Shown here piece by piece: positions 51,472-59,115 of a stretch of DNA of 64,000 nucleotides (positions are counted from its first letter, which is position 1; every line of letters starts with the position of its first letter). The notes beneath the pieces are model-generated. The model did not search any database. It was not told the DNA's origin and saw nothing but the letters and a program-made list of their open reading frames with translations. Source of the stretch: Streptosporangium brasiliense. Its GTDB lineage: Bacteria > Actinomycetota > Actinomycetes > Streptosporangiales > Streptosporangiaceae. The stretch is taken from positions 1,922,001 through 1,986,000 of the forward strand of contig NZ_JAUSRB010000002.1 of assembly GCF_030811595.1 (NCBI RefSeq). Reading direction: 5' to 3'. A program made the translations under genes and the position numbers.

Positions 51472-52302
51472 ATGGGCCGCAAAGTCTTCGGGGGCTTTTC
51501 GCAGGCCGTCCTGGCGGTGTGGGCGCTGCTCATCATCGCCCCGCTGATCTGGACGCTGCTGGCCTCCTTCAAGAGCAACGGCGAGATCTTCGGTGACGCC
51601 CTGCAACTGCCGGGTGAGTTGCGCTGGGACAACTGGGTGCGGGCCTGGGAACGTGCCAGCGTCGGTCGGTACTTGCTCAACACGGTGGTCGTCGTCTTCT
51701 TCGGCGTCGCGGGCACCATGCTGCTCAGCTCCATGGCCGCCTACGTGCTGGCCCGCTTCAAATTCCCCGGCAACCGGCTGATCTACTTCCTGTTCGTGTC
51801 GGGCATGGCCTTTCCGGTCTTCCTCGCCCTGGTGCCGCTCTTCTTCGTCGTCGACGGGCTCGGGCTGCTCAACACGCACGTCGGGCTGATCCTGGTCTAC
51901 ATCGCGTACTCGCTGCCCTTCACCGTCTTCTTCCTCACCTCCTTCTTCCGGGGGTTGCCGGACGCGGTCGCCGAGGCGGCGATGATCGACGGAGCCTCGT
52001 ACACACGGACCTTCTTCCAGGTCATGCTGCCGATGGCCAAGCCCGGGATGGTCAGCCTGACCATCTTCAACGTGCTCGGCCAGTGGAACCAGTATCTGCT
52101 GCCCCTGGTGCTGCTGCCCGGGGACAAGAGTAACTGGGTCATCACGCAAGGTATCGCGGACATTTCGACCATTGCCGGGTATGAGGCGGACTGGCCGGCG
52201 CTGTTCGCGGCGCTCAGCATGACGGTCCTGCCGGTCGTGGTGGCCTATATCTTCTTCCAGCGGCACATCCAGTCCGGGCTGACGTCAGGAGCAGTGAAGT
52301 AG
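51472..52302 (+). CDS. ngcG: ABC sugar permease, NgcG-like
   Basis: This 276-residue permease has six helices (VLAVWALLIIAPLIWTLLAS onward). The EAA motif is AEAAMIDGASYTRTFFQVM followed by LPMAKPG. The last base of its TAG stop is the first base of the ROK gene GTG, so translation is coupled. Confidence 0.92.
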   Translation: MGRKVFGGFSQAVLAVWALLIIAPLIWTLLASFKSNGEIFGDALQLPGELRWDNWVRAWERASVGRYLLNTVVVVFFGVAGTMLLSSMAAYVLARFKFPGNRLIYFLFVSGMAFPVFLALVPLFFVVDGLGLLNTHVGLILVYIAYSLPFTVFFLTSFFRGLPDAVAEAAMIDGASYTRTFFQVMLPMAKPGMVSLTIFNVLGQWNQYLLPLVLLPGDKSNWVITQGIADISTIAGYEADWPALFAALSMTVLPVVVAYIFFQRHIQSGLTSGAVK

Positions 52303-53489
52303 TGTCCACCGGAAACCCCACCGTCTTCCGCACGCTCAACGAACGAGCGGCCCTGGAGCTGCTGCTCCGGCACGGTCCGCTCACCCGCGCCGAGCTCGAG
52401 GTCCACACCGGGCTCTCCAAGGCCTCCGCCGCCGAGGTGCTGCGCCGCCTGGAGAACGGGCGCCTCGTGCGCAAGGCCGGCACCAAACCCGGCAACGCCG
52501 GCCCCGCCGCCCAACTGTGGGGGCTGAACGGCTCGGCCGCCTGGGTCGCGGGGCTGGATCTGACGGCGCGCGCCGTGGAGGTGTCGGTGGCCGACCTCAC
52601 CGGCGAGGTCCGGGGCGGCTACCAGGCCGAAGCCCCCGGCGAGGGCACCGACGCGGTGACGTTCCTGACCGAGGCGGTGCAGGCGGCGGCCCACGACGCC
52701 GGGGTCACGCTCGACGACCTCGACCAGATCGTGCTGGGCGTGCCCGGAGTCGTCGACGCCGGAGGTCACCGGCTGCGCCAGGCGGTGCAGCTGTCCGGCT
52801 GGTCGCACCTCGACGACCTCGGCGACCTGCGCGAGCGGCTGGGCACCGAGCGCTTCCGGCTGGAGAACGACGTCAACCTCGTCGCGATCCGGGAGCTGGA
52901 AGAGCACACGGGGAGCAGCTTCGTGCTCTTCTGGGTGGGGAACGGGGTCGGCGCCGGGGCCGTGCTCAACGATGCCCTGTGGCGCGGGGTCACCGGACGT
53001 GGTGGCGAGGTCGGCTCCGTGATCGTGCCCGATCCGGTGAGCCGCGGGCGGCTCTACGGGCCGGACGGGGGTCCGCTGGGCGCGCTGCTCGGTGCGGCCC
53101 CGCTGGCCGAGCTGGCCAAGGCGCACGGAGCGGACGTCGAGCCGACCCTCCGCGCGGTCACGCGGTTCCTCCGCGCCGAGCTTCCCGTCGGGTTCCTCGA
53201 CGATGTCGCCAAACGTGTCGCGCTCGGCGTGACCGCGGCCGTGGGCGTGCTCGACCCCGGCCGCGTCGTCCTCGGCGGTCCCCTCTGCACAGCGGCGGGC
53301 GAGCCGCTGCGCATCCGCGTCGCCGAGCTCCTGGCCCCCACCGGCCTCGCACCCGTCACCGTCGCCGTCAGTCGCGTCAGCGGTAACGCCGTGCTCGAAG
53401 GCGCCGTCCGCCACGCCCTCGACCTGGCTCGTGAACAGGTCTTCCACGCCGGTACGGCAGGCCGTACCGGCCCCGTCAACGAAAGCTGA
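52302..53489 (+). CDS. ROK-family transcriptional regulator
   Basis: This 395-residue regulator has an N-terminal winged helix (LNERAALELLLRHGPLTRAE, LEVHTGLSKASAAEVLRRLE, NGRLVRKAG) and a ROK sugar-binding domain (VAGLDLTARAVEVSVADLTG; IVLGVPGVVDAGG; RLENDVNLVAIRELEEHTG; GVGAGAVLNDALWRG). The zinc motif CxCGxxGCxE of classic ROK proteins is absent (GRGGEVGSVIVPDPVSRG at that place). It is likely the repressor of this operon, acting at 46809-46825 and responding to a GlcNAc-type or phosphorylated sugar. Confidence 0.92.
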   Translation: MSTGNPTVFRTLNERAALELLLRHGPLTRAELEVHTGLSKASAAEVLRRLENGRLVRKAGTKPGNAGPAAQLWGLNGSAAWVAGLDLTARAVEVSVADLTGEVRGGYQAEAPGEGTDAVTFLTEAVQAAAHDAGVTLDDLDQIVLGVPGVVDAGGHRLRQAVQLSGWSHLDDLGDLRERLGTERFRLENDVNLVAIRELEEHTGSSFVLFWVGNGVGAGAVLNDALWRGVTGRGGEVGSVIVPDPVSRGRLYGPDGGPLGALLGAAPLAELAKAHGADVEPTLRAVTRFLRAELPVGFLDDVAKRVALGVTAAVGVLDPGRVVLGGPLCTAAGEPLRIRVAELLAPTGLAPVTVAVSRVSGNAVLEGAVRHALDLAREQVFHAGTAGRTGPVNES

Positions 53490-53492
53490 GAG

Positions 53493-54260
53493 ATGTTGCG
53501 CACCCTGGTGATCGCTGCCCACCCCGACGAACCCGAGCTCTACGCCGGCGGCACCTCCGCCCTGCTGGCCGGGGCGGGACACGCGGTGAAGTTCCTGACG
53601 CTCACCAACGGCGACGCCGGGCACCACGAGCTCGAACGGGCTCCGCTGGCCCGCCGCCGAGCGGAGGAGGCCTGGCGCGCGGCCGACGCTCTCGGAGTGG
53701 TCGACTACGAGATCTTCGACGTGCATGACGGCCTTCTCGAACCGACCGTGGAGCTGCGCCTGAGACTGATGCGCGAGATCCGCGCCTGGCGGCCCGACCT
53801 GGTGATCGCCCTGCACGGCGACGGCGCCGGTCACCCGGACAACCGGGCCGCGGGAAAGCTGGCCGAGCAGGCCGTGGAGCTTGTCACCGTGCGCAACGTC
53901 GAGTGCGGCAAGCCCGCCCTGGAACGGCAGCCGGTCTGCTTGCTGATGACCGACTACGCCTCCGGCCCCGCGCACCGGGACGACGTGGTGGTGGACGTGG
54001 CACCGGTGGCGCAGGCCAAACTGGACGCCTGCCTGGCGCACGCCTCCCAGTTCCTGGAGTTCGCCCCGTTCCAGCGCGGTCTCCTGGACCAGGTGCCCCC
54101 GGCCGACGACATGGACGCTTGCCGTTCCTTCGTCGGCAAGCACTGGTCGGAGTTCCTCGGGCCGGAGACCTTCCAGCTCGCGCCGTACGGCAGGCAGGCC
54201 GACGCGGCCGAGCTACGCCGGCTGATGCCGTTCGGCCGAGCTTCGCTGCTGACCCGATGA
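53493..54260 (+). CDS. PIG-L / LmbE-family N-acetylglucosaminyl deacetylase
   Basis: This 255-residue zinc deacetylase has motif VIAAHPDEPELYAGGTSALL (His-Pro-Asp for zinc and the general base), LTNGDAGHHELERAPLARRR, VVDYEIFDVHDGLLEPTVEL and the second zinc His in IALHGDGAGHPDNRAAGKLA. Members remove acetyl groups from GlcNAc derivatives, including diacetylchitobiose. Located three bases after the ROK gene, it is the last gene of the operon and probably deacetylates the imported sugar. Confidence 0.92.
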   Translation: MLRTLVIAAHPDEPELYAGGTSALLAGAGHAVKFLTLTNGDAGHHELERAPLARRRAEEAWRAADALGVVDYEIFDVHDGLLEPTVELRLRLMREIRAWRPDLVIALHGDGAGHPDNRAAGKLAEQAVELVTVRNVECGKPALERQPVCLLMTDYASGPAHRDDVVVDVAPVAQAKLDACLAHASQFLEFAPFQRGLLDQVPPADDMDACRSFVGKHWSEFLGPETFQLAPYGRQADAAELRRLMPFGRASLLTR

Positions 54261-54402
54261 CGAGTGTCAGGCCACCCGGTTGGTCGTTCTGATGACCGGA
54301 CGACGTGGAGCGGGACCGTGGGTAGTGCCGTGTGGGCGGCCAAGGGTCTCTCCCCGGGCAGGCGCGGACCGGGGACGAGCACTGAGCGGGCAGGGAGCGG
54401 GA

Positions 54403-55152
54403 ATGCGGCGGTCGGAGCGTCTATGGCATCTCGTCCGGTCCTACGGGATGGGTGAGTGGTTCATGGCCGCGTGGGTGGAAGGTCTGGAGGTGTGGGAGGC
54501 CGCCCGGCGGCTGGGGGTGTCGGTCGCGGACGTGGACGACTCAGTCGAGTGCACGTGGATGGATGTCATGCGTGAGCGGCGGCCTTCCGACGGTGAGGCG
54601 GGGGTCGTCTGGGCCGGTCGGCTGACGGCGGACTGGACACAGATCATCCAGGTGCAGGGGTTCGGCTGCGAGGGGGCTCTGCGGGAGCTCTCGTACGGCG
54701 GGCGGGCGCTGCTGATGCGCTGGGACATCAACGGGCCGCGTGATCTCGAATACGCGGTCAACGGTGAGCATGTCACGGGGCTCAGCGTCACCGTCCCCGG
54801 AAAGCGCTGGGGAAGTGATCCTCACGCGCTCGACCCCTACGCTCAGGGGTTGCTTTTCGACCTGGGTGACTCCGGTTGGGAGAGTGATCCCGAACTGCCG
54901 GCGGGGTGGCTGGAGTACTGGGCGTGGGAGGAGGCCCGGCTGGAGAGCGGAGAAGACTACGGACAGGAGGACCTCCCCGGCGAGTGGGGCGACTTCATCG
55001 GGCTTGTCCACAACGGATACAGTCCGCCCATGGCGACCTGCCTCACGTCGGCCCTGGCGCTCGTCGGCAGGGTGACGGGCAGGGAGATCGACAGGGAGTG
55101 GATGGACGGGGCCCACACCCGCTATGTGATCCGGAATCGGCGCAACGGCTGA
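54403..55152 (+). CDS. DUF6461-like hypothetical protein
   Basis: This 249-residue protein begins MRRSERLWHLVRSYGMGEWF. The conserved-looking core is TQIIQVQGFGCEGALRELSY, then LLMRWDINGPRDLEYAVNGE and VTGLSVTVPG, as in DUF6461 proteins, followed by an acidic Trp-rich segment (LEYWAWEEARLESGEDYG) and a C-terminal helix with REIDREWMDGAHTRYVIRN. Function unknown. ATG at 54403 has GGGAGCGGG upstream. Confidence 0.7.
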   Translation: MRRSERLWHLVRSYGMGEWFMAAWVEGLEVWEAARRLGVSVADVDDSVECTWMDVMRERRPSDGEAGVVWAGRLTADWTQIIQVQGFGCEGALRELSYGGRALLMRWDINGPRDLEYAVNGEHVTGLSVTVPGKRWGSDPHALDPYAQGLLFDLGDSGWESDPELPAGWLEYWAWEEARLESGEDYGQEDLPGEWGDFIGLVHNGYSPPMATCLTSALALVGRVTGREIDREWMDGAHTRYVIRNRRNG

Positions 55153-55174
55153 GGACAGGCAACCCGCTCCGGCG

Positions 55175-55214
55175 GAAAACCCCTGGACGGGTGGCGCCGT
55201 CTCAGGGGCTTTTC
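55175..55214 (+). terminator. Terminator after the DUF6461-like gene
   Basis: GAAAACCCCTG pairs with CAGGGGCTTTTC across a 17-base loop, ending in TTTTC, 22 bp after the stop codon. Confidence 0.7.
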
Positions 55215-55392
55215 AGTGTCTTGATCTGATGCGCCGCCCGTCGAGCCGCCGGCGGCGCAGGGCTCATCGACTGTTCTTCTCGACCTTTTCGACTTCACGG
55301 CCGCGTCTCACCAGCCCGCTCTACCGTCTGCCGGTATTGGCCTTTGGGAGCTACGTGCGGAGTCTATTCGGATTTCCTGACATAGTTGCCTC

Positions 55393-56238
55393 ATGTTCCG
55401 TGTCTTTCTCGCTTTTGCTGCGATGACGGTCCTCCTGTTCGGTACCTCGGCCGCCGAGGCGGACCGGTTCCCGGAAATCCTCGCGCCCCCGGTCGGTTCT
55501 TGGCCGGAAGGAGGACAGTTCGTCATCCTCCTGTGCACCGAAGGCAGCGGTTCGGATGCCTGTGGAGACAAGGAAACGACTCCGGCGCAGAGACGCGCGA
55601 TCGATCAGGTCCTCCGGCGGCTGCCCCGGATCAAGGACCTCCACTACAAGAGCAAGAAGGAGGCGCTGGACGAGATGTTGGAGGACTCTCCTGACCTGAT
55701 AGGAATAATAGATGAAAAGGATATGACGGATACGTTCAGCGGGAGGCTGCATCGGTGGAGTGACGCCCCTGCAGTCAATTCAGCCATCAAGGCACTGCCT
55801 GGAATCGCATTTTTTAAGGTTATACCCACTCCTTTCTGGGAGGACAAGGCTGATGTGAACATCGTCCTGTGCAGTAACACCAGCGAGGCGGAGCCCTGTA
55901 AAGGGCGGGGCAAGGCGACAGCCGGCGAGCGGGCGGCGATCGAGACTCTCCTGCGGAGCATGAAAGGCGTCAGGCGCATCTACTTTGCGGACCAGGCGCA
56001 TAACATGTGGGTGTCCAAGAAGGTTGAAGCCTTGGTTTCGCGCGTGAGGAATCCTGGCCCCCAGAGCAGGGGTGACGATGCCAAGTCCAGGCCGTTGGAT
56101 GGTTACTACGAGAACTACTACGTCAAACTTGACGACCCGGCGCTCATCCCCTCGATCATGGACAGGGTGGAGGGGATGCCCGGAACATGGGGAGGGGTCG
56201 AGGTATCTGTTCTGGACGGGTTAGGTATTTGGTCGTGA
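55393..56238 (+). CDS. Secreted protein with two FtsX-ectodomain repeats
   Basis: This 281-residue exported protein has the signal FRVFLAFAAMTVLLFGTSAA with cleavage near AEADR. Two copies of the FtsX extracellular domain follow. Repeat 1 runs from QFVILLCTEGSGSDACGDKE to about residue 150 (RRAIDQVLRRLPRIKDLHYK, ALDEMLEDSPDLIGIIDEKD, FFKVIPTPFW). Repeat 2 has DVNIVLCSNTSEAEPCKGRG, ERAAIETLLRSMKGVRRIYF, and YVKLDDPALIPSIMDRVEGM near the end. Each carries a Cys pair after the first strand. The permease helices of FtsX are absent, so this is a free secreted module that could bind cell-wall hydrolases such as RipC-type proteins. Confidence 0.8.
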   Translation: MFRVFLAFAAMTVLLFGTSAAEADRFPEILAPPVGSWPEGGQFVILLCTEGSGSDACGDKETTPAQRRAIDQVLRRLPRIKDLHYKSKKEALDEMLEDSPDLIGIIDEKDMTDTFSGRLHRWSDAPAVNSAIKALPGIAFFKVIPTPFWEDKADVNIVLCSNTSEAEPCKGRGKATAGERAAIETLLRSMKGVRRIYFADQAHNMWVSKKVEALVSRVRNPGPQSRGDDAKSRPLDGYYENYYVKLDDPALIPSIMDRVEGMPGTWGGVEVSVLDGLGIWS

Positions 56239-56340
56239 TCGAGAAGTCAGCGCGGACAACCTAAGGCGGCTTCAGGTCCGCACATATCTGGATCTGCCTA
56301 GATCCTTCGTTGGGCCACCATCGTCTTCGAGCGGACCACC

Positions 56341-56475
56341 GTGTCGAAGCACTTGTTGACCTTCAGAGTCCGCGGCTACTTCGAGGGGCTTCCCGCCGGC
56401 GCGCAAGCTGTTCAGTACCGCCTCGTCAGCACCCAGGAGTGGAAGACCGTCAACGTGCCGGCCGACCACGGCGCC
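56341..56475 (+). other. Possible gene fragment
   Basis: GTG at 56341 opens VSKHLLTFRVRGYFEGLPAG, then AQAVQYRLVSTQEWKTVNVP, ADHG, with coding-like composition. It then runs into the end of the convergent gene. It may be a truncated gene start; support is weak. Confidence 0.25.
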
Positions 56476-57357
56476 TCAGGTGTTCTTGGCGTCCATCGGA
56501 ATGGGCGTGTTCTGCGCGCGGACGTAATCCAGCAGATCGTCTTCGTCGATGACCTCGTCGGCGGGCGGGGCGGTGATGTCGAGACGGAATCCCCAGTCGG
56601 TGTAGCGCGTGTCGCTCCGCTTGACCAGTGGATCTCTCCCACCTCCCGCGGTGTCAGTGGTGACCAGGCGCTTGGGCAGGCCGTAACGGTCGGTCCAGAG
56701 CTGCCAGGAGACCTTCCCCTTGCTCCTCTCACCGATGGGCCGCCCCGAGGTCCAGCTGATGAGGGCATCCCTGGAGATCTTGCTCAGCTCCTTGTAACTC
56801 ATGGTGCCCCGGTAAAGGGAGCCGCCGGAGACGGGCCTGCTCGTCGAGCACTTCAGCACGGCCTTCATCATGGACGGGTCGTACACGTTGAGCGGCTGCA
56901 GGCTGGCGTCCCGGGCCATGTCCCGGCCCATGCTCCCCCTGTGTTCGTTCGGGAAGTGGATCCACTTCTTGCCCTCCGGGACCGGCCCGGGATACTGGTC
57001 GGCGTCGTCGTAGACGTCCTTGCCGACGCGGATCACATGGTGGGGGGCCGACTTCTCGGGTGGGAGCCCCTCGGTCCCCGGCCGGGGAAGGTCCCGCCAG
57101 GTGAAATCGGCGGCCACCGGACCTGACGGGGCGAACTGGAGGCTACCGCTGATCCGGGTCCCGCTCCCGGAGACCGTCGACTTCTCGCCGAAGAAGTAGC
57201 GGCTGGTCTCGGAGATCCGGACGCCGTGCTCGCTCCGGAACTGCCGCTTGATGGCGCGGGCCGGATCGGGAGCGCCTGCCTGCGCGGCGGCGGGACCCGT
57301 GGAGACCGGTACGGACGCGAGCAGTACGGCGACCGCCAGGGCAGCCCATCGTCTCAT
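56476..57357 (-). CDS. Secreted hypothetical protein
   Basis: This 293-residue exported protein has signal RRWAALAVAVLLASVPVSTG with cleavage near AAAQA. The mature part is beta-rich (SETSRYFFGEKSTVSGSGTR, ISGSLQFAPSG, VIRVGKDVYDDADQYPGP, VSWQLWTDRYGLPKRLVTTD, DWGFRLDITAPPADEVID), similar in plan to the LppX/LprG-like lipocarrier group, but there is no lipobox Cys. Function not recognised. Confidence 0.65.
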   Translation of the reverse strand: MRRWAALAVAVLLASVPVSTGPAAAQAGAPDPARAIKRQFRSEHGVRISETSRYFFGEKSTVSGSGTRISGSLQFAPSGPVAADFTWRDLPRPGTEGLPPEKSAPHHVIRVGKDVYDDADQYPGPVPEGKKWIHFPNEHRGSMGRDMARDASLQPLNVYDPSMMKAVLKCSTSRPVSGGSLYRGTMSYKELSKISRDALISWTSGRPIGERSKGKVSWQLWTDRYGLPKRLVTTDTAGGGRDPLVKRSDTRYTDWGFRLDITAPPADEVIDEDDLLDYVRAQNTPIPMDAKNT

Positions 57358-57374
57358 GGGGCATTTGTCCTTTT

Positions 57375-57422
57375 GTTGAGCTTTTAGGGCATTCAACGGA
57401 CTTTTAGAGCATTCAATGGAAA
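57375..57422. repeat. Duplicated AT-richer motif before the secreted-protein gene
   Basis: CTTTTAGGGCATTCAACGGA and CTTTTAGAGCATTCAATGGA follow each other directly, 20-60 bp upstream of the start. Both copies carry TTTTAGxGCATTCAA and may be regulator or promoter half-sites. Confidence 0.5.
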
Positions 57423-57619
57423 GGCGAGGCTCAACTGAGATGATAACGGGCACATTCCGTCGGAGACCTTGTCTGTTCCGTTTTCTCCGTCACCATCGCC
57501 GCCGCTCTCGTCCGCTGCCGCCGGCTCACCGGATGACATGATGTCCTTGGCGGGTCTCGTGCCGCACTGCCTGCCCGGCGGCGCCGGCAGCGCCAATGGG
57601 GCGAGGGGGAATGACTCGG

Positions 57620-58321
57620 ATGGGGTTGGAGGTCGAGAGTCGACCGTCCGATTCGCCGTACATCGAGCGGGTGTGGCGGAGCAGCAGCCATGACGTCGAC
57701 CGGATGACGTCGATCGCGACAGCCCATTGGGATCTGGTCTTCTGGGAGCACCGCGGTCAGGCCAGCGCCGCCGTTCAAGGGCCGGGGTCAAAGGCGAGTC
57801 CGGCCCCCGTCCCCGAAGACGCCACGTTCTTCGGTATCAGCTTCTCGCTCGGCACCTCGATGCCCCACCTTCCGGTCGATCGGCTCGTCGACGGTTCTGC
57901 GGAGATCCCCGGCGTGACGCGCAGATCGTTCTGGCTGAAGGGTTCCGCCTGGCACCCTCCCGACTACGACAACGCCGAGGCGTTCGTACGGCGGATGGTG
58001 CGTGAGGGCGTCCTGGACCGCGACCCGATCGTCGCCGCGGTGCTCCGCGGCGCGTCGCCCGGGGTGTCCGAACGCACCGTCCAGCGGCGCTTCGTGGCGA
58101 CAACCGGACTCACCCGCGGTGCCGTCCGGCAGATCGACCGTGCCAGGCAGGCAGCGGTCCTGATCCAGGAGGGCACGCCGGCCCACGACGTGATCCACCG
58201 GCTCGGATACTTCGACCAACCGCACCTCGCGCGGTCGCTGACCCGCTACATCGGGCGGACCGCCACGCAGTTGAGCGATCGGGCTCCGTCGGAGCCGCTG
58301 TCGCTTCTGTACAAGACCTGA
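57620..58321 (+). CDS. AraC-family transcriptional regulator
   Basis: This 233-residue regulator starts MGLEVESRPSDSPYIERVWR. Its N-terminal half (ATAHWDLVFWEHRGQASAAV, DATFFGISFSLGTSMPHLPV) is like the sensing part of short AraC proteins. The C-terminal part has two HTH motifs (GVSERTVQRRFVATTGLTRG; DVIHRLGYFDQPHLARSLTR) and ends at YIGRTATQL. ATG at 57620 has GGGGGA nine bases upstream; ATG at 57611 is possible. It precedes the RibD/DHFR-like gene by 130 bp, which it may control. Confidence 0.88.
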   Translation: MGLEVESRPSDSPYIERVWRSSSHDVDRMTSIATAHWDLVFWEHRGQASAAVQGPGSKASPAPVPEDATFFGISFSLGTSMPHLPVDRLVDGSAEIPGVTRRSFWLKGSAWHPPDYDNAEAFVRRMVREGVLDRDPIVAAVLRGASPGVSERTVQRRFVATTGLTRGAVRQIDRARQAAVLIQEGTPAHDVIHRLGYFDQPHLARSLTRYIGRTATQLSDRAPSEPLSLLYKT

Positions 58322-58451
58322 GTGCCCGTCCTCGCCTAATCTCCCAGTCGCGGCCATCGCCACCGAACGGGAGGTCGTCGCGTGGAGGCCGGTTGATCCG
58401 GGCCGCGATCGTGAGCCACTCCTCGTAACCCAACGACAAGGGAGCACCGCA

Positions 58452-58997
58452 ATGGGCAAGATCGTCTCGAACTTCTTCATCTCGCTGGACGGTGTGGTCG
58501 AGTCGCCGGACCAGTGGCACTTCCCGTACTTCAACGACGAGATGGGCGCGGCGATCGGGGCGGGCGTGCAGAACGCGGCGGCGTTCCTGATGGGCCGCAA
58601 GCTGTACGAGGAGTGGTCGGCGTACTGGCCGACGGCGGACGCGGACGAGGACTTCGCCAAGTTCATCAACAACGCCCGCAAGTACGTCGTGTCGGACACC
58701 CTGGAGAAGGCGGACTGGAACAACACCACCATCGTCTCCGGTGACGTCACGGCCAAGCTGCGCGAGCTCAAGGAGCAGACCGACGGCGACATCCAGATGT
58801 CCGGCTCGGCGACGACCGTGCGCCGGCTTCTGGCCGACGGGCTGCTCGATGAGCTGAACCTGCTCCTCCACCCGATCGCCGTCGGCCGTGGCCGGCGGCT
58901 GTTCGAGGACACCCCGACCCACCCGCTGAAGCTGGTCAAGTCCGAGACGTTCCAGACCGGCGTGCTCAACCTGACCTACGTTCCGGCCGCCGGCTGA
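58452..58997 (+). CDS. Dihydrofolate reductase-family (RibD C-terminal domain) protein
   Basis: This 181-residue protein has the RibD_C fold: MGKIVSNFFISLDGVVESPD at the N-terminus, FLMGRKLYEEWSAYW, ARKYVVSDTLEKADWNNTTI, DIQMSGSATTVRRLLADGLL and DELNLLLHPIAVGRGRRLFE. Proteins of this type are NADPH-dependent reductases of unknown substrate. ATG at 58452 has GGGAG seven bases upstream. Confidence 0.93.
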   Translation: MGKIVSNFFISLDGVVESPDQWHFPYFNDEMGAAIGAGVQNAAAFLMGRKLYEEWSAYWPTADADEDFAKFINNARKYVVSDTLEKADWNNTTIVSGDVTAKLRELKEQTDGDIQMSGSATTVRRLLADGLLDELNLLLHPIAVGRGRRLFEDTPTHPLKLVKSETFQTGVLNLTYVPAAG

Positions 58998-59015
58998 CCG
59001 ACCGCCGGCTGACCG
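58985..59015. repeat. Stop-spanning short duplication
   Basis: CCGCCGGCTGACCGA occurs twice in tandem, the first copy including the stop codon of the reductase gene. Confidence 0.6.
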
Positions 59016-59115
59016 ATACCCGCGGGGCGCCGTCGTGGTCGGAGTCCGTGAATCACGGCGGCGCGCCGCGAGTGGCGCGCCGCCGTGGCGCGCCGCCGTG
59101 GCGCGCCTCCGCCGC

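Noticed and set aside
56476-57126. Continuation of the plus-strand frame from 56341
   Set aside because: Beyond 56475 it is antisense to the secreted-protein gene and loses coding composition; only the first 45 codons might be a gene fragment.
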